From the NCBI GenBank assembly GCA_016165875.1, contig JABBOT010000010.1, positions 15,215,357-15,279,356 of the forward strand: a DNA stretch of 64,000 nucleotides, read 5' to 3'. The position numbers and the translations under genes were made by a program. Below the pieces are notes generated by a model, which worked only from the letters and a program-made list of their open reading frames with translations, was not told the origin of the DNA and did no database searches. Numbering within the stretch: the stretch's first letter is position 1; every line of letters begins with the position of its first letter. Shown piece by piece: positions 60,136 through 64,000 of the stretch. Source of the stretch: Acanthopleura granulata (Eukaryota; Mollusca; Polyplacophora; Chitonida; Chitonidae).

Positions 60136-60395
60136 TTCATGGGCCTCCGTGGCCGAAGTGGTTGGCACGCCAGTGCATCACAATGATTCAGCAGCTTCTC
60201 ACCAATGCGGATGCTGTGAGTTCAAGCCCAGCAAATGCTGGCTTCCTCTCCGGGAGTACGCGGGAAGGCTTGCATGCTACCCACGCATGGTCGTCATGGG
60301 GGTTCAATCTGGGTTCAGCCTGACTTCCTCCCAAAGGGGACTGTCGTATAAGTGAAATATTCTTGAGTATACACCAAACAAATAAATTAATACAA
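60136..60395 (+). mobile_element. tRNA-derived SINE, main family
   Basis: Nearly full length: TGGGCCTCCGTGGCCGAAGT head, GAGTTCAAGCCCAGC, GTATAAGTGAAATATTCTTG, then AAACAAATAAATTAA. Confidence 0.9.
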
Positions 60396-61368
60396 CTGCC
60401 GCGTGGCGTGACGTATTGTAGCAATCATTTTAGCCGCCATCTGACACATTTTGTACGTAATTTTAGCTACAGTTTGATTGATTATCTGATTTTAAAAATC
60501 AGAAGAACCCTGCGAAAGACTTTTAAAGCATATGCCTCACTACAGCATGTCTACGCACCCTGTACTTTAGCCTATAGAAAGTATTCATGGGCAAAATCGC
60601 CAGAACAATTTCCAGGAAATTTCCATGTGACGTTGTCTTTTTTACCTGTCATGGTATTAAAGAGCTTTTAAAGAGCTGTTAGCTTTTAAGGAGTTACATG
60701 AGCAGAATAAAACCTGAAATGAGGTTAACTGAGAAGAGGCCGTATTTTGTGTAGCCAGTTGCTAGCTATCACAAGCCATATTGTCGTTGCTCTGGTTTTA
60801 TTCTCCACGCTGTAGGCTTTATCTATCGCATTACAAAGCGCACAATAATCAACGTACGGCTAGCTATCACCACTTTTCGACAAGCATTATGGCTGTCCTA
60901 CTACCCCAAGTCGTACGTAACGCTGCCCTCATCTTGTAAAGTGTGCACGTTGGATTTTTGTGTAGTCCTCATCTCTGTATGTAATACAAGTAGGAAAAGT
61001 GAATACAACTTTATTCGTTGAAATGTCTGTCTGTGAAATGTATACATACAGAGACGATAACGGATTTATTTCACGTTGTCTTTACGAGAAAAGGGTAAGT
61101 TTCAACATTGGCATGCGTAATTATCCTTTCTGCAATATTCTGGTGTACATCATATCTACATGAGTCTCTTTGTGTAGCACTTGTTAGATAGCGTGTGTTG
61201 TGTGACTATATATCATCAAAGTCTTTTACTTTGAGCTTAAGTTTATACCTAGAATATTGACTGTCTTACCTGGACTTGTACCTGTACCAAGATGACAATG
61301 GATTCCTGTCACTTTACTCTAGCAGGGCATAGTTTCGATTTTGATATTGTAAATTATCTCTACTTGGA
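60396..61368. other. Intergenic stretch with no recognised gene
   Basis: Open frame 60363-60671 starts within the SINE and has no motif. Nothing else structured. Confidence 0.35.
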
Positions 61369-62190
61369 TAGCATCATACCGAATAGTCCTGCATATAGGA
61401 TAATACATATCTCGTCTTGTAGCATTTGTTACATTCTATATGCTGTGCGATGATTTCAATCAACGTCACAGTTATAACTGCAAAACCTATTGTTCCAAGG
61501 ATATTCCACCAAACGCCTTAACTCTAAAGTTTCTTACATTTTACAGTCAGTACGCCGCTCTAGTTAGTAAATACAGGAGAAGTGTCCAAAATCTCTGGAA
61601 ATCACGCTAGCGCAGCCCAATGATCCAGGAGCCTCCCACCAATGCGGTAGCAGTGAGTTCGAGTTCAGCTCATGCTGGCTCCCTCTCTGGGAAGGTCTCC
61701 CAGCAACCTGCGGATGGTCGTGGATTTCCCCCCCGGGCTAGGCTCTATTTCCTACCACCATAGTGCTGGCCGCCATCGTATAAGTGAAATATTACTACGG
61801 CGAAAAACACCACTCAAATAAATATATAAATAAATAAACAAATAATTATGTCTAATTCCGCCTAACCCGGGGGCTAAGGACCCATATGTACATCATGTTG
61901 AATATGATGGACACGCTAATCAGAGAAGCAAAGATGGTACACGATTCGGAAACTGATGTTATTCATTAACCTGGAACATTCTTTTCTTCATCACTGAAAA
62001 CTGTTGACTGTTTTTCTTTGCACGAATCCGTCCTAAGTTTTGTATGCTATATACTTTCTTTATTCTTAGATTTTGGTTTGAGTAAATTGTCGCTTTGGAA
62101 ACTGGTCTTGCGATCATTGACCCGGAAGGCCCATTGATTCATGGCTGTTATACGAGTGTCGGTTTCGACGACTGGGTTCCTTGCATCTCT
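61369..62190 (+). repeat. Dispersed repeat shared with intron 2 of receptor copy A, split by a SINE
   Basis: Matches 6283-6825 on both sides of 61606-61840. Without the SINE the two copies have similar length, so the SINE is a later nested insertion. No coding potential. Confidence 0.65.
61606..61840 (+). mobile_element. tRNA-derived SINE nested in a dispersed repeat
   Basis: CGCTAGCGCAGCCCAATGAT, CCTCCCACCAATGCGGTAGC, GCAACCTGCGGATGGTCGTG, GCCGCCATCGTATAAGTGAA, then AAATAAATATATAAATAAA. The corresponding position in the 6283-6825 copy (near 6508) is empty. Confidence 0.9.
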
Positions 62191-62940
62191 GAAAACTGAT
62201 TCTCTTTAACATGTTTCCAACTTTATTTACTATTCCTATTTTGTTCTTACTTATTCCTCATGAAAGTGGTACTTTACGTTTTTTGGGAAATGGGTTTTCA
62301 ACGGCTCCCGTTGAATAGCTAACTGTTAACTGCGAACTGCTGTCTAAAGTATTACACGTGCTGCAAGCTACGTGAGTAACAGTATGTAGAAACCAGAACA
62401 AAACTTTGATGGCCAAAGCTTATTTATTTATAGGGCGACCAACCACTGAGATAAGGAAATAGCAATGAACATAGATATAAGGCATCCCATATACAGGGAG
62501 GTCTAAGAAGTCGCGTCCTCGTTTTCAAAAAAAAAACAAAAAAAAAACAACAAAAAACAAGCAAACAAACACCTTCATTGATTTCAAAAAATACCGTTTT
62601 TGATAATAATCATGACATGATACTGGTGAAATAAGGAAAGGTGTTTTTTATGAAAACCAGGATGGTGTGTGACTTCTAGGACAATAAGAAGAAGAATAAC
62701 TTAACTCCCTTATACGTCAGACTTTCTTTTTTGATACATTCCTACCAGACAAGAAGGTTACCCTTGGTATACTGCAGGGCTTAAACTTGGCAGTAGACAC
62801 ATATATTCAGTGAAAATGAACGGTTCAGCTTTAACTGAACTGACACACACGAATGTACTTTGAGCTAAGAGGAATCGTCGTTTACGATGAACAGAGGTTG
62901 TGATTGTCTGGTAAAGACCAGAAACCGACCGAGATGGGAG
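62191..62940. other. Intergenic stretch with an A-rich tract
   Basis: A run of A interrupted by single C lies at 62528-62570. No gene recognised. Confidence 0.35.
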
Positions 62941-63428
62941 TCACGTGTACACAATGTAGCAGGCAGCGTCTTGGGCAGAGAATGTCTCCTTAGCGAAGAC
63001 GGGCGCTGACGCCCAGCGATCATCTCGGATCATTTCCACAGCTTCATGTGAATGTCCACGGTGTCCACGAAAAGTGCAGATGGAGTGTAAAATCTCTGTG
63101 GTGATCAGTGGGGGGATTTTTGAGCGTTCAGTTTTTCTTGCATCTTCATGGCGTTTCTCTGCATTTCCCGGTATTCTTTGTCGCTGTATAGCAACTCTCT
63201 GTGCAAAATTTAAAAAAACATGGTCATCAAATTTAGCTGACACAAACAATATCTGTTTATGTCAGTTGCAGGCACCAACAAGTTATACGGGTCTTAGAGA
63301 GGGAATTTGTAGCTCTCACCAGTTGTGGGGCCTTGGCTCCACCGTGCACACGTGGCAGTTTGATCGGCCTATCCTTTGATGAAAACACCTTGTTTTCCTC
63401 CAGGATGAGCAATTTTTCTCGGGGCACG
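62941..63428 (-). CDS. Possible last two exons of an unidentified gene at the window edge
   Basis: On the minus strand an acceptor AACCAG precedes exon 63428-63320, which reads VPREKLLILEENKVFSSKDR then PIKLPRVHGGAKAPQL, with donor GTGAGA. The next acceptor TTTGCACAG opens exon 63198-62941, in phase: RVAIQRQRIPGNAEKRHEDA to a TGA. In another frame the same exon reads ELLYSDKEYREMQRNAMKMQ, also protein-like, so the frame is uncertain. Composition is charged and gene-like, but I recognise no family. Upstream exons would lie beyond about 63430 or outside the window. Confidence 0.3.
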
Positions 63429-64000
63429 CTGGTTTGCTCATAATAAAGTTCCGACCATTATCGGTGGTCATTTGGTATATATCTCTATACCTGGCAGCAG
63501 ATACGTCTGATAACTCAACAGTAGGGAGAGCGCCTTGATGTAATAGTTGCCAACAATGACACCAACGACACGACGTCACAAAGATAATATTGAATGAGCA
63601 TTGTCAATAGCGTTGCGGCGTCATAATTCCCAGATCACTACTTGGTAATTCAAAGGTCCTCGACACCACAGGGAATTACTGTTGAAGCTCCTTTTGTTTA
63701 GGGTCTTCCACGGAATAAATTCGTCACATGGTTACTAAGTTAAAGGATACGAAACAATATGGGGTCAATAAGGCTCATGTGAGGCTTACAGGCTCCATAT
63801 AGTTTCGCATCGTTGCACCCAGTAACCATGTAACTAATATTATCGTATAAGTTAAACTTTCCTGAAGCTGACGTTAAACCCACAATCAAATGAATAAATA
63901 ATACATGTCTGATTTATAAATATGTCCGGTGGAACATATCAGACCGCATTCATTCCTATAAAATCTTGCCAGGGCTATTTGGTCTGTATGATTGATACTA
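63429..64000. other. Right-edge stretch with a SINE tail fragment
   Basis: A short SINE-type tail (TATCGTATAAGTTAAACTTT then AATCAAATGAATAAATAA) lies at 63835-63900. No firm exon. Confidence 0.4.

Noticed and set aside
61369..62190. Remnant of a fourth receptor gene
   Set aside because: Only intron-type sequence is shared, no exon is present, and copy B lacks this segment in the same intron, so a dispersed repeat is more likely.

Overview
This is animal nuclear DNA: spliced genes with GT-AG introns, tRNA-derived SINEs ending in AAATAAATAAA, minisatellites and old transposons. The dominant SINE (a tRNA-like head, then a tail reading TATAAGTGAAATATTCTTGAG) and the gene families suggest a marine lophotrochozoan, either a mollusc or a brachiopod. 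That is an inference, and the species cannot be named from the sequence alone.

There are three layers. (1) Three complete genes for ionotropic glutamate receptors lie at 4850-10851 (+, copy A), 16887-23754 (+, copy B) and 52812-59387 (-, copy C). Each has six coding exons with the same phases and encodes 459-469 residues. All go straight from a signal peptide into ligand-binding segment S1, so the whole amino-terminal domain of classical receptors is absent. A and B are a tandem duplication that includes promoter and intron sequence; C is an older, inverted paralogue.

(2) A secreted cysteine-rich gene (27214-33425, +) is built from three tandem modules, each encoded by an exon pair with a repeating 1-2-1-2 phase pattern. 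A decayed paralogue lies at 48493-51699 (+). Both keep an upstream block with an identical ATGCAAAT octamer.

(3) Between those two genes sits an 11,568-bp Maverick/Polinton, 35692-47259, with roughly 173-bp terminal inverted repeats, AG...CT ends and a perfect 6-bp target duplication CTAGAG. It carries broken copies of a double-jelly-roll major capsid protein, a packaging ATPase, a penton-like protein, a retroviral-type integrase, a protein-primed DNA polymerase with a helicase tail, and several small unassigned genes. Stops, frameshifts and internal deletions show that it is a fossil.

The rest holds SINEs, a Tc1-type fragment (3155-3480), a LINE reverse-transcriptase fragment (19340-20417), CAT/CAC microsatellites, several minisatellites, a fold-back rearrangement (24997-25233), and possibly the last exons of an unidentified minus-strand gene at the right edge (62941-63428).
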